DNA from: Streptomyces niveus
GTDB lineage: Bacteria > Actinomycetota > Actinomycetes > Streptomycetales > Streptomycetaceae
Direction: 5' to 3'
NCBI RefSeq assembly: GCF_002009175.1
Contig: NZ_CP018047.1
Location: 1,674,001-1,738,000, forward strand
Length of the DNA stretch: 64,000 bases
The notes below the pieces were generated by a model that saw only the letters and a list, made by a program, of their open reading frames with translations, had not been told where the DNA came from and made no database searches. Shown here piece after piece: positions 33,525 to 42,512 of the stretch. The first letter of the stretch is position 1, and each line of letters opens with the position of its first letter. The position numbers and the translations under genes were made by a program.

Positions 33525-34382
33525 ATGAACGCACACGACCTCGGTCATGACCACGACCTCGACCGCGACCTCGATCACGGCAACGATCACGACCACGATC
33601 ACGGCAACGACCGCGAGCAGGTGCCTGATCATGAGGGCGACCGGCACGGCCACGCCCACCACCTCTACCGCGCCGCGGCCGACGGGCGGACCGATGTGAT
33701 CGGCACCGCCGGGATGGGCACGCTCCAGCGGGCCGTCGGCAACAGAGCGCTCGGCCCGGTGATGCAGCGCTCGCGCAGCGGTTCACCGGACCGGCCCGAG
33801 GCCGAGGAGGAGCGGCGTTCACCGGTCCACGAGGTCGTGTCGTCGGGCGGCTCCCCGCTGGACGCGGACACCCGCGCGGACATGGAGAACCGGATGGGCG
33901 CGGACTTCTCCGACGTACGCGTCCACAACGACGCCGCCGCCCACGAGTCGGCGAAGGGCGTCGGCGCGCACGCGTACACCGTGGGCAACAGCGTGGTCTT
34001 TCAACGCGACGCGTACGACCCGTCGTCGCCGCAGGGCCGCACCACGCTCGCCCATGAACTGACGCATGTGATCCAGCAGCGGGAAGGGCCGGTGGAGGGG
34101 ACGGAGGCGCCCGGCGGCATCCGGGTCAGCGACCCCTCCGACCGCTTCGAGCGGGAGGCTGTCGCGAACGCGGACCGCGTGCTGGCGGACCCGGTGTCTG
34201 CCACGCCGCCCACGAGCACATCTGACGGTGTGTCAGTCTCTGCTCCGGCGACCACCGCCGCCACCCTACAGCGGGCGGCGACTGATGACGAGGAGGAGCA
34301 ACCGGCCGACGTGCAGGGCTCGTTCGTCCAGCGGGCCGCGACGGGCGGTCCCGAGGAGGAGGAAGAGGCGCCGCCGGCCTGA
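33525..34382 (+). CDS. CIS-associated DUF4157 protein
   Basis: A 285-residue protein. ATG 33525 was chosen because GGGGAG lies 6 bases upstream. An Asp/His-rich low-complexity head (about 1-45, repeated HDHD) is followed by the motif LQRAVGNRALGPVMQR (about 66-81). The DUF4157 domain (about 110-195) has LDADTRADMENRMGADFSDV and the metallopeptidase-like HExxH in LAHELTHVIQQ (about 180-190). The acidic tail carries LQRAA and VQRAA. DUF4157 proteins are hallmarks of contractile injection system loci. Whether this one is a protease, a cargo or an assembly factor is unknown. Confidence 0.85.
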   Translation: MNAHDLGHDHDLDRDLDHGNDHDHDHGNDREQVPDHEGDRHGHAHHLYRAAADGRTDVIGTAGMGTLQRAVGNRALGPVMQRSRSGSPDRPEAEEERRSPVHEVVSSGGSPLDADTRADMENRMGADFSDVRVHNDAAAHESAKGVGAHAYTVGNSVVFQRDAYDPSSPQGRTTLAHELTHVIQQREGPVEGTEAPGGIRVSDPSDRFEREAVANADRVLADPVSATPPTSTSDGVSVSAPATTAATLQRAATDDEEEQPADVQGSFVQRAATGGPEEEEEAPPA

Positions 34383-34405
34383 GCCCGCCGCGCCCCGACT
34401 CAGGC
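34377..34405. terminator. Hairpin between convergent genes
   Basis: GCCTGAG (34377-34383) pairs with CTCAGGC (34399-34405). It overlaps the DUF4157 stop and precedes the end of the minus-strand gene at 34435. Confidence 0.45.
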
Positions 34406-34434
34406 GGCCCACATCTGATGTTCCGTCAACTCTG

Positions 34435-35763
34435 CTACTCCGGACGCATGTTGCCACCGAGGAACAGCGACTCCGTGCAGCGCGCCGGCGCCGGCGCGCC
34501 CACCGGCCTGCCGACCCTGCGGCAGTCGATGGTCATCGTGACCGTGCCTCCCGCGGGCACCAGGATCGGAGTCACGAAGTGGTAGTCGGAATCGCGGAAG
34601 TTCTCCAGCCCGAGACTGAGCACCCGCCGGTCCGGCCCGGCCGAGACGACGACCGTTCCCGCGTCGCCCTGCGGGTTCTGCACGACGATGTCCGTCAGTT
34701 CGAAGGTCTGCCCGGCCGGCACCCGCAGGGCCGTCCCCGTGTTCGCGCCGCCGCCCACCGAGTCACTGACCCGCACCTGCGCGCTGGTCGGGGCGGTCGC
34801 CGCGGCGTCCGCCGAGGGGCCGGGGCTCGGTGACTCGCTGGATCCCGGCGTACCGTCGCCCGAGCCTGCGGAGTCGCCACCGGCGGAATCAGCACCGGAC
34901 GGGCCTCCCCCGTCGGGGTTCTCCCCGTCCGGTGAGGCGCTCTTGTCGGCCTCGACGGCCGACCGTACCGCGTCGGGTGTGACCGCCTCCCGGGCCGCCG
35001 ACTTCACCGCCGGGCGCAGCAGCGCGTACCAGAGACCGATCAGCGCGATCAGCACCACGGCGGCGACGACCAACGCCCGTGGCAACCAGCGCGGCAGGAT
35101 CGGTTCCTGCTGGTAGGAGCCGTCCAACAGGACCGGCTCCAGGGGCTCTTGGTCCTCGGCCACCCGTGGCGTAGCGAACACCTGGAAGGGGTGCGTCACC
35201 GGCGTACCGCGCCACATCCGCTTGGCCGGCCGCACGCGCAACTTCCCGAACTCGGCGCGCCCCGGCTCGATGCGGAGTTCGGGAACGGCGAAGACCACCC
35301 GCGCCAGCTCCGTACCGGGCTGGGCTCCGAGCCGTACGGTGACCGGTGTGTTGCCTCGGTTGTCGACGGCGAGCCGGTGCTGTCCGCTCCACGACCCGTG
35401 CGAGCTGCGCGGGACCAGTTCGGCCGTCGTCTCCGTGAACGGCAGGACGGTCACCCGGCCCTCGGGCACCACCGTCGCGCTCTCCTCGCTCGTCGGCACC
35501 ACCCGGATGCCGAACGGTGTCTCACCAGCCGGCACCGTCGAGTCGCGGGGCGGGCGCAGCATGAGCGACACGGTCCCGGAGTCGCCCGGATAGAGGGACA
35601 GGACCGCAGGCTCCACCGCCGACCAGGCGGCGCACGCGCCGACCACCTCGAAGCGGTACTCCTCCACGGTCCGGCCGGAGTTCAGGACCTGTAACGGAAG
35701 GGCCGTCTCCTCGCCCGGTGTGGCGGCGACGGACGATTCGTCCAGACTGGCGGTGAGACTCAT
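34435..35763 (-). CDS. Single-pass membrane protein with Ig-like domains, CIS locus
   Basis: A 442-residue protein from ATG 35763. Two Ig-like/CARDB-type beta domains (about 5-100 and 105-205; SLDESSVAATPGEETALPLQ and VDNRGNTPVTVRL) are probably cytoplasmic. One TM helix is at about 226-249 (ALVVAAVVLIALIGLWYALL), then a Ser/Gly/Asp/Pro linker (about 275-335) and an outer C-terminal beta domain with two Cys (TIDCRRVG, PARCTESL). It lacks a signal peptide. It is divergent from the LuxR-type gene and may tie the CIS to the membrane; an alternative is a separate envelope sensor. Confidence 0.65.
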   Translation of the reverse strand: MSLTASLDESSVAATPGEETALPLQVLNSGRTVEEYRFEVVGACAAWSAVEPAVLSLYPGDSGTVSLMLRPPRDSTVPAGETPFGIRVVPTSEESATVVPEGRVTVLPFTETTAELVPRSSHGSWSGQHRLAVDNRGNTPVTVRLGAQPGTELARVVFAVPELRIEPGRAEFGKLRVRPAKRMWRGTPVTHPFQVFATPRVAEDQEPLEPVLLDGSYQQEPILPRWLPRALVVAAVVLIALIGLWYALLRPAVKSAAREAVTPDAVRSAVEADKSASPDGENPDGGGPSGADSAGGDSAGSGDGTPGSSESPSPGPSADAAATAPTSAQVRVSDSVGGGANTGTALRVPAGQTFELTDIVVQNPQGDAGTVVVSAGPDRRVLSLGLENFRDSDYHFVTPILVPAGGTVTMTIDCRRVGRPVGAPAPARCTESLFLGGNMRPE

Positions 35764-35974
35764 ACCCGGACCGTAGGGTCGGTGACCGGGTGTCACATCG
35801 GCCGCGAAGGAACACTTTCGGGCAGATTCGATGCCCGCCACAACGTTTCAGTTTCCTTGTCGGTGAAGGCGGGAATCTTCAGTCCGCCTCACAACAGATG
35901 GGGCAATCACATGCAGCTGTGAGGCTTGTGCATTGCTGTGACGCTTCAGGCTGTCGCCCAGGGGGAGCATTCGC

Positions 35975-36601
35975 ATGGAGCGCACCACTGTCGCGTTACG
36001 AGCCCAAGATCCGATATCGCGGGCCGGGGTCGCCAGCCAATTAAGAGCACGTCCCGAGGTCAGCGTCATGGAATGGGACGCCGAAGACGTCTCGCCCGAG
36101 GTCGTGGTCATCGTCGTGGACACGGTCGACGAGGAGGCGCTGCGAACCTTGCGCCACATCCAGCGCACCAGTACCTGCCGCACGGTTCTGGTCACCACGG
36201 ACATCGACGAGCAGAAGCTCGTGAGCGCGGCGGAGTGCGGTGTCGCCGGTGTGGTCAGGCGCTCCGAGTCGACGCCGGAGCATCTGGTTCAGGTGATCGG
36301 TACGGTGGCGCGCGGCGAGGGACATCTGCCCTCAGACCTGCTCGGCCGCCTCCTCGAAGAGGTAGGCAGGCTTCAGGGCCAGGTCCTCGGCCCGCGCGGG
36401 CTGCACTTCACCGGACTGGCGGCACGAGAGGTCGATGTGCTGCGGCTGGTGGCCGAAGGTTATGACACAGCGGATATCGCGACGAAATTGGCGTATTCCG
36501 AGCGCACGATCAAGAACGTTCTGCATTCCGTGATGACCCGGCTGCAATTGCGCAATCGCTCGCACGCGGTGGCCTACGCGATGCGCCAGGGTCTTATCTG
36601 A
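35975..36601 (+). CDS. LuxR/NarL-type response regulator with two TTA codons, CIS locus
   Basis: A 208-residue regulator. A degenerate receiver (about 1-120: IVVDTVDEEALRTLRHIQ, VLVTTDIDE, GVAGVVRR) lacks the full acidic pocket, so it is probably not phosphorylated in the usual way. The GerE-type HTH (about 140-205) has LAAREVDVLRLVAEGYDTAD and YSERTIKNVLHSVMTRLQL. ATG 35975 follows GGGGAG. Codons 8 (35996-35998) and 23 (36041-36043) are TTA, which strongly suggests bldA-controlled, development-linked synthesis. Its place at the head of the CIS genes makes it the likely local activator. Confidence 0.87.
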   Translation: MERTTVALRAQDPISRAGVASQLRARPEVSVMEWDAEDVSPEVVVIVVDTVDEEALRTLRHIQRTSTCRTVLVTTDIDEQKLVSAAECGVAGVVRRSESTPEHLVQVIGTVARGEGHLPSDLLGRLLEEVGRLQGQVLGPRGLHFTGLAAREVDVLRLVAEGYDTADIATKLAYSERTIKNVLHSVMTRLQLRNRSHAVAYAMRQGLI

Positions 36602-36632
36602 CGTCACCGTCCGACGCCATCCGACATCAGGG

Positions 36633-36663
36633 GATTGCCCCGAAGTTGCCCCAAAGGGCAATC
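36633..36663. terminator. Inverted repeat after the LuxR gene
   Basis: GATTGCCC (36633-36640) and GGGCAATC (36656-36663) are perfect 8-bp arms, 32 bases after the regulator stop and 110 bases before the next gene. Could be a terminator or an operator for that gene. Confidence 0.4.
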
Positions 36664-36773
36664 GCGCTTACCCGGACCGGTGGCTCGGTTTCCGCTGCGC
36701 GCGCCGGGAGTGTGCGGGACCGTGCGACGGGCCGCGACGGCATGTCCGGACGGTGGGGACGGGGAGGAACGCT

Positions 36774-38990
36774 GTGCGGTGGATTCGGCGGACGGGCGTG
36801 TCGAGGGGTACGTCGGCGGGCCCGTCAACGGACAGGCGGACCGGGGAGTTCGGGCGGGCCGCGCCGTACGGGAGGATCCGGTCGTACGGCGCGCGGCGGG
36901 CGGCGGCGCTCGGGCGAATCCGGCCGCGCGGCGCGCGGCGCGCGGCGGCGCTCGCCCTGCTCCTGCTGGGCGCCGGTCTGACGCCCGCGTCGGCGGTGGC
37001 GGACACGGCGCCGGTGACGGGTACACCTGCGGCGGTACGCGTACCTGGAGCCGAACGCGTACCCGTACCTCCGGACCCATGGGTCACGCCGGCCACACTT
37101 GACGAGGCACTCGACCCAGGCGGTTCGACGGGTGTGGCCAAGCAGGTGCGGACGCCCGCGATCCCGCCGAAGCCGGAAGTGGTGCTGCTGGTGGACGGCA
37201 CAGCGAGCATGGGTCCTTCGATCGAGAGCGTCCAGGACAACCTGCCCGCCATCACCAAGAAGATCCTGGACGAACACGGCGATTCGCGTTTCGCGGTCGC
37301 GACGTTCGGCGATCAGGAGGGTGACGTGAACGCGGGGTTCCAGGTCCTCCAAGGGCTGACGGACGATCTCACGCTGGTGCAGAAGCAGGGCGTCGACAGA
37401 CTGGAGACCGGTCTCGGCGGTAAGAGCCGGGGCCCTTCGGAGGACTGGATCAACGCTCTGTGGCAGATCGCCAACGGCGGGGACGGCAAGACGGTGTTCC
37501 GGGAGGGCTCGAGCCCGGTCGTCGTGCTCGTCAGCGACGCCTCCAGCCACGCGCCGAGCAACGGCCACTCCATCGACGACACGATCGCCGACCTCCAGGA
37601 CAACAACGTTCGGGTGATCGGCGTGGACGTGGACACCGTCGTCGGAGACGGCCTCAACGGCAACGGGGACGCGCAGAATCCAGGCAATCCGGACTACGTC
37701 GAGGACCCGCCCACCACCCCTGGTCAGGCCACGCGGATCATCACCGCCACTGGGGGCCGCCTGCTGCCCGGCATCGTTGGAGACGGGGTGGCCCAGGCGA
37801 TCATCGACGGTTTCGACAATCTCCCCACCGCGGTCGGCCATCGCCTCGACGACTGCGACCCGCACCTGACCGTCGCCCTGGACCCGCCGACGAGACAGCT
37901 CACCAGCGGCGGGACCGCGCATTTCGCGGAGACCGTCGACGTGTCGGCCGACGCCCCCCAGGGCACCACCCTTACCTGCACGGTGCAGTTCCTCCAACTC
38001 GGCGCCCAGGTGCCGGGAACGGACGCGCTCGGCCCCGCCGCCGTACCCGATCCCGAGTTCCAGCAGCGGATCAGCATCGCCGTGAACGACATCAACGATC
38101 CGGTCGTCACCGTGGACGACCGTACGGTGAGGGCGGAGGACGACGACGGGGCGCGTATCCGATTCACCGCCACGGCCACGGACGCCCAGGACGGCGAACT
38201 GCCCGTGACCTGCGATCCCGCGTCGGGCGCGCGCTTCCCGGTCGGTACGACGACGGTCAGCTGTTCGGCCACGGACTCGGCGGGCAACACCGGTACGGAC
38301 ACGGCGGAGTTCGAGGTGCTGGAGCCTCCCGTACCGCCCTCGTCGGACATCGCGGTACGGGTGGACGTCAGCCCCGACCGTACGTACATCGGCCGCCCGG
38401 CCCGCGCCGAGTTCACGCTCACCAACGCGGGACCGGACGCGGCGACGGGTGTGGTCCTCTCGGCGGCGTGGCCGGCGCCGCCCCGTGCGGGCGACCGCAC
38501 CCTGCCGGCTCTGAACCGCTGCACGGCCGCCCGGCCGTGCACGATTCCCGCCGGTGGCCGGATCGAGGTGACACAGACGGCGACCTACCGCGTGGCGATC
38601 ACCGGCGACGTACGGGCCACGGTGCGCGGCACGCTGCCGGACCGCCGTACGGCGAACAACCGCGACACGGACCGGCTGCGCGTCCTGAAGCCCTCGCTCA
38701 CCGTGACCCCGCTGGTCGCCAAGCCGGGCCAGCCCGTACTGGCGCGGGGCAAGGACTACCCACCGGGCGAGACCGTGCGCCTCACATGGTCCCTCGGCAT
38801 CACGGCGGACAGGTCCGGCATACGGGTGGGCCGCGACGGCACCTTCGAGGTGCAGATGCTGGTGCTCCGCAAGGACACGCTCGGTCCGCGCGTACTGCGG
38901 GCGGACGCCACCGACCTGCCCCGGCTCCAGAAACCGGTCCTGGTGGTGCAACGCAACCTCCAGCCACCGGACTTCGCGGGCCGGTCATGA
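36774..38990 (+). CDS. Secreted VWA / HYR / DUF11-type adhesion-like protein
   Basis: A 738-residue protein. GTG 36774 was chosen for GGGGAGG 6 bases upstream. A long Arg-rich head precedes a signal-like helix (AALALLLLGAGLTPASAVA, about 60-78). A VWA domain (about 130-345) has the MIDAS-like VLLVDGTASMGPS, an HYR domain lies at about 430-515 (TATDAQDGELPVTCDPASG), a DUF11-like domain at about 525-640 (VSPDRTYIGRPARAEFTLTN), and another Ig-like domain ends it. Probably exported and acting at the surface. It lies between the LuxR-type regulator and the Afp16-like gene of the CIS locus, so a linked role is suspected. Confidence 0.7.
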   Translation: MRWIRRTGVSRGTSAGPSTDRRTGEFGRAAPYGRIRSYGARRAAALGRIRPRGARRAAALALLLLGAGLTPASAVADTAPVTGTPAAVRVPGAERVPVPPDPWVTPATLDEALDPGGSTGVAKQVRTPAIPPKPEVVLLVDGTASMGPSIESVQDNLPAITKKILDEHGDSRFAVATFGDQEGDVNAGFQVLQGLTDDLTLVQKQGVDRLETGLGGKSRGPSEDWINALWQIANGGDGKTVFREGSSPVVVLVSDASSHAPSNGHSIDDTIADLQDNNVRVIGVDVDTVVGDGLNGNGDAQNPGNPDYVEDPPTTPGQATRIITATGGRLLPGIVGDGVAQAIIDGFDNLPTAVGHRLDDCDPHLTVALDPPTRQLTSGGTAHFAETVDVSADAPQGTTLTCTVQFLQLGAQVPGTDALGPAAVPDPEFQQRISIAVNDINDPVVTVDDRTVRAEDDDGARIRFTATATDAQDGELPVTCDPASGARFPVGTTTVSCSATDSAGNTGTDTAEFEVLEPPVPPSSDIAVRVDVSPDRTYIGRPARAEFTLTNAGPDAATGVVLSAAWPAPPRAGDRTLPALNRCTAARPCTIPAGGRIEVTQTATYRVAITGDVRATVRGTLPDRRTANNRDTDRLRVLKPSLTVTPLVAKPGQPVLARGKDYPPGETVRLTWSLGITADRSGIRVGRDGTFEVQMLVLRKDTLGPRVLRADATDLPRLQKPVLVVQRNLQPPDFAGRS

Positions 38991-39021
38991 GTTCCGGGCG
39001 CGCGACGGGGGCGGTCACCGG

Positions 39022-39744
39022 ATGATCCACGAGGTGGACGATGTCCTACGGGCGCTGATCCGCGCTGAGGTCCTCGAAGGCGGTCCGATCGCGGTCGTCT
39101 TCGACGCGCCGACGAGAGAGTGGGCGGCCAAGGTCAACTCGCCGATGGTCAACCTCTACCTGTACGACATCCGCGAGGACATGCGGCGCCGTGAGCGGGG
39201 CCTGCACAACGAGTACGACGAGCGCGGCGCGATCGTCGCGCGCCGCCGCCCGCCGCGCTACTTCAAGTTGTCGTATCTGATCACGGCGTGGACGAAGCGC
39301 CCGGAGGACGAACACCGCCTGCTGTCCTCGCTGTTGGCGTGTCTGTTGCGGTACGAGGCGCTGCCGCCGGAACGGCTGGCGGGATCACTGGCGGAGATCG
39401 GTGCGGCGGTGCCGATGTCGATCGCGCTGCCGCCACCGGAGGACCGCTCGTTCGCGGACGTGTGGAGCGCGCTGGGTGGGGAGTTGAAGCCTTCGCTGGA
39501 CCTGGTGATCAGCGTCCCGGTCACGTCATCGCCGGTCTACGAGGCGGGCCCGCCGGTGGGCGACGAGGGTCTGCGGGCGCGGTTCGGGGACGTACCGGCG
39601 CGGAGCGCGGATTCAGGTGCGGGCGCGGGACAGCCGGTGTACGGGTCCCGGCCCGGCCGGCCGCGCCGGGATCCGGCGCCACGGCGGCCGTCCGACGCGG
39701 TCCGCATCACGGAGACGCGCGGCACGACGCCGGAGGACGTATGA
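39022..39744 (+). CDS. CIS tail-terminator-like protein (DUF4255 / Afp16-like)
   Basis: A 240-residue protein with the Pvc16_N/DUF4255 domain at about residues 1-170 (VDDVLRALIRAEVLEGG, VNLYLYDIREDMRRRE, PPRYFKLSYLITAWTKRPEDEHRLLSSLL). In Afp and PVC particles this protein caps the tube and sheath and fixes particle length. The C-terminal 60 residues are Pro/Arg/Gly-rich and disordered. It overlaps the AAA ATPase gene by 4 bases, as in other CIS loci. Confidence 0.88.
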   Translation: MIHEVDDVLRALIRAEVLEGGPIAVVFDAPTREWAAKVNSPMVNLYLYDIREDMRRRERGLHNEYDERGAIVARRRPPRYFKLSYLITAWTKRPEDEHRLLSSLLACLLRYEALPPERLAGSLAEIGAAVPMSIALPPPEDRSFADVWSALGGELKPSLDLVISVPVTSSPVYEAGPPVGDEGLRARFGDVPARSADSGAGAGQPVYGSRPGRPRRDPAPRRPSDAVRITETRGTTPEDV

Positions 39745-41780
39745 AGGGTGCCTCGGACCTGCGATACCTGCTGGCGCGGGCGGTCGCGGTGGAGCAGCGG
39801 GTCCGCCGGGCGGTCGAGGCGAGGCGGGCCACCGACCCGGACCCGGACGACGCGTTCCGCGGTCTGTATCTGACGGAGGAGAACGTCGCGAGGCTGCTGG
39901 ACGAGGAGGGCTCACGTTCCTTCCCTCCCCTCGACGAACAGCCGCTCGAAAGTCCATCGGACTCCCGACTCACGTCCCTGGCAGAGGAGTTCGCGCTCAC
40001 CGCACTTGACGTCGAGATCCTGCTCATCGCGCTGGTACCGGATCTGGACGACCGGTTCGAGGCGTTCTACGGCTACTTGAACGACGACGTGACCCGCCGA
40101 CGCCCGTCCGTGGGTCTGGCCCTCGGCCTGTGCGGTTCGACTCCGGCGGACCAGGCGGCCCGTGCCCGGCTGGCCGCCCGATCCCCACTGCGGGCCGGCG
40201 GACTCCTCCTGGTCGAGGACTTGGACCGCCCGTTCCTGAGTCGGGCGCTGCGCGTACCGGACCGGGTCGCGGCCCACCTCCTGGGCGACGACACCCCTGA
40301 CCCACGGCTCGCCGATCTGCTGGCCCCGTGGCGCGCGGTACCGGGCGTCGGCGACCCGGCGCCGCTCGCCGGGGTCCTGTCCGCCGGCGTACGGCTGGCG
40401 TATCTCAGCGAGGACCAAGGCGGTGCCGGTACGGCGCTGGCCGCGTCCGCGCTCACGCTGGCCGGGCGGGGCGTCCTGGGCGTCGACCTGGCACGGCTGG
40501 CCGAGGACCCCTCACCGGCGGACGCGGTACGCGCTCTCGTCCGCGAGGCCCGCCTCACGAACGCCGGTCTGGTCTGCGCCCCGTTGGACGCGGTGTTCCG
40601 CGAACACCCGCACCTGCTACGGCTCCTGACGTCCACCCCGGTCCCAACGATCCTGGTGGGCCGAGCACCCTGGGACGCGTCGTGGTCCACCTCTCCCCCG
40701 CTACTCCTGCACGCGCCTCGCGTGGAGCCGTCGGCACGGGGGGCCCTGTGGACGGACGCGTACAAGCAGTGGTCCCCGGCCCCGCTCCCGCCCGGGATCG
40801 ACGCGGACCGTCTGCTGGCCCCGTTCCTCCTCACCCCGGAACAGGTGACGGGCGCCGCGCACTCCGCCGCCCAGACGGCGCGGCTGTCCGGCGGCGTACT
40901 CACCCCCGAGCATGTACGCCAGGGGGCCCGCGCCCAGAACGCGGCGGGCCTGGACCGCCTCGCCCGCCGTATCGAACCGACGGTCACCTGGGACGACCTG
41001 GTCCTCCCACCCGACACCCACGCCCAACTCCGCGAACTCACGGCCCGCGCCCGCCACCGTGACCGGGTACTGGGCGAGTGGGGCATGCGGCCGGGGGGCG
41101 GCAGGGGCCGGGGCGTATCGGCACTGTTCGCGGGCGACTCGGGCACGGGCAAGACGATGTCGGCAGAGGTGATCGCGGCGGACCTGGGCCTGGACCTCTA
41201 CACGGTCGATCTGGCGACGGTGATCGACAAATACGTGGGCGAGACGGAGAAGAACCTCGAACGCATCTTCACGGAGGCGGCGGGCGTGAACGGCGTCCTG
41301 CTCTTCGACGAGGCGGACGCGATCTTCGGTAAACGCTCGGACGTGAAGGACGCGCACGACCGCTACGCGAACGTGGAGAGCGCGTATCTGCTCCAGCGGA
41401 TGGAGTCCTTCGACGGCCTGGCCATCCTGGCCACCAACCTCCGCGCCAACCTGGACGACGCCTTCACCCGCCGCCTGGACCTGGTCATCGACTTCCCCCT
41501 CCCGGACCCACCCCAACGCCTCCAACTCTGGGAACGCTGCCTGGGCCCCCTACTCCCCCGCGGCACGGACCTGGACCTGGACTTCTGCGCGTCCAACTTC
41601 GAACTGGCGGGCGGCAACATCCGCTCGATAGCGGTGACTTCGGCGTATCTGGCGGCGGAGACGGGGGGCGCGGTGACGATGACAACCCTGATCCACGCAA
41701 TCCAGCGGGAGTACCAGAAGCTGGGCCGGCTGACGTTGGCGTCGGAGTTCGGGCCGTATCTGGGGTTGGTGCAGGGGTAA
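39741..41780 (+). CDS. CIS-associated AAA+ ATPase (Afp15-like)
   Basis: A 679-residue protein from ATG 39741. The N-terminal half (about 1-430) contains a degenerate ATPase-like region. The AAA+ module covers about 435-665 with Walker A GDSGTGKT (about 464), Walker B LLFDEADAIFG (about 519), the arginine-finger region and sensor FDGLAILATN, and AFTRRLDLVIDFPLP. All Afp/PVC-type systems have one such ATPase, thought to act in assembly or disassembly. It is the last plus-strand gene before the opposite-strand effector-like pair. Confidence 0.92.
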   Translation: MKGASDLRYLLARAVAVEQRVRRAVEARRATDPDPDDAFRGLYLTEENVARLLDEEGSRSFPPLDEQPLESPSDSRLTSLAEEFALTALDVEILLIALVPDLDDRFEAFYGYLNDDVTRRRPSVGLALGLCGSTPADQAARARLAARSPLRAGGLLLVEDLDRPFLSRALRVPDRVAAHLLGDDTPDPRLADLLAPWRAVPGVGDPAPLAGVLSAGVRLAYLSEDQGGAGTALAASALTLAGRGVLGVDLARLAEDPSPADAVRALVREARLTNAGLVCAPLDAVFREHPHLLRLLTSTPVPTILVGRAPWDASWSTSPPLLLHAPRVEPSARGALWTDAYKQWSPAPLPPGIDADRLLAPFLLTPEQVTGAAHSAAQTARLSGGVLTPEHVRQGARAQNAAGLDRLARRIEPTVTWDDLVLPPDTHAQLRELTARARHRDRVLGEWGMRPGGGRGRGVSALFAGDSGTGKTMSAEVIAADLGLDLYTVDLATVIDKYVGETEKNLERIFTEAAGVNGVLLFDEADAIFGKRSDVKDAHDRYANVESAYLLQRMESFDGLAILATNLRANLDDAFTRRLDLVIDFPLPDPPQRLQLWERCLGPLLPRGTDLDLDFCASNFELAGGNIRSIAVTSAYLAAETGGAVTMTTLIHAIQREYQKLGRLTLASEFGPYLGLVQG

Positions 41781-41933
41781 GAGCTGCTCGAAATGGGGCG
41801 CTGACGCGTGTCGGCCGCCACCTCGTTTCCGTCCGGCAGATAGACCATCTCAGCAGTGCCCAGGCAATGTGACGATCAGACAGCGCTTTCCGGAACGAAC
41901 CCCTTCAAATCGCATCGTCGGAATATTGACCCG

Positions 41934-42512
41934 TCAGAGGTTCTCGGCTCCGAGTTTTAGACCATCCCGCACGCGTGCAGCCTGATCGCGTACCTCGCCT
42001 ACGAGGTCCTGTTTGCTTATTTCGTCTAAGACTGGAATGAATCTTTCCCAGCCGGTGATCGAGACGGCCACAAGTGAAACCCTTCGAATCAGCGGGTCAG
42101 GATCGTTCAACCCCCAGCGCAACAGAGCGAATGCCTGAGGATCGTACTTCGAGCTTGCGACGACTGCGGTTCGATAGAGGGTGTCAATCAGAGCATCAGA
42201 GTCTCGGTCTGCAATTACTCTGGACTGCAATTGCGGGATGTCATCCATCGGAATTTCTGACCGAATACTCTCAGCCAGAGCGGCGGCGTTGACTCCGCGC
42301 ACGACGATGTAGCTGACATCGAGCAGTTCGTCTTCGATCCAATGTACTGACGTTTTGGCGTCGGCTGGCAGCCAAATTTCCTCTGCCGTCGGCTGGTCCC
42401 CCTCCGCAGCATGGGCGGCATGCCTGATGAGCCCCAACGAAATGAATATTTCCGCCACCGATTCAATATCTGCCGGCGGCGCAGGCACGAGTCGAACGAT
42501 AGAAATACTCAC
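41934..42512 (-). CDS. Putative immunity-like protein, HEAT-like
   Basis: A 192-residue protein, unrecognised by family. GTG 42512 was chosen because it overlaps the upstream stop (GTGA) and GGGGG lies shortly before it. The C-terminal half is helical and resembles HEAT-type repeats (ALLRWGLNDPDPLIRRVSLVAV, then WERFIPVLDEISKQDLVGEV). The N-terminal half is acidic with few basic residues, and no signal or TM segment is seen. Base composition is unlike the neighbours (42001-42060 is 28/60 G+C), and codon 162 is TTA. Position directly after a large effector-like gene suggests an antidote (inferred). Confidence 0.6.
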   Translation of the reverse strand: MSISIVRLVPAPPADIESVAEIFISLGLIRHAAHAAEGDQPTAEEIWLPADAKTSVHWIEDELLDVSYIVVRGVNAAALAESIRSEIPMDDIPQLQSRVIADRDSDALIDTLYRTAVVASSKYDPQAFALLRWGLNDPDPLIRRVSLVAVSITGWERFIPVLDEISKQDLVGEVRDQAARVRDGLKLGAENL

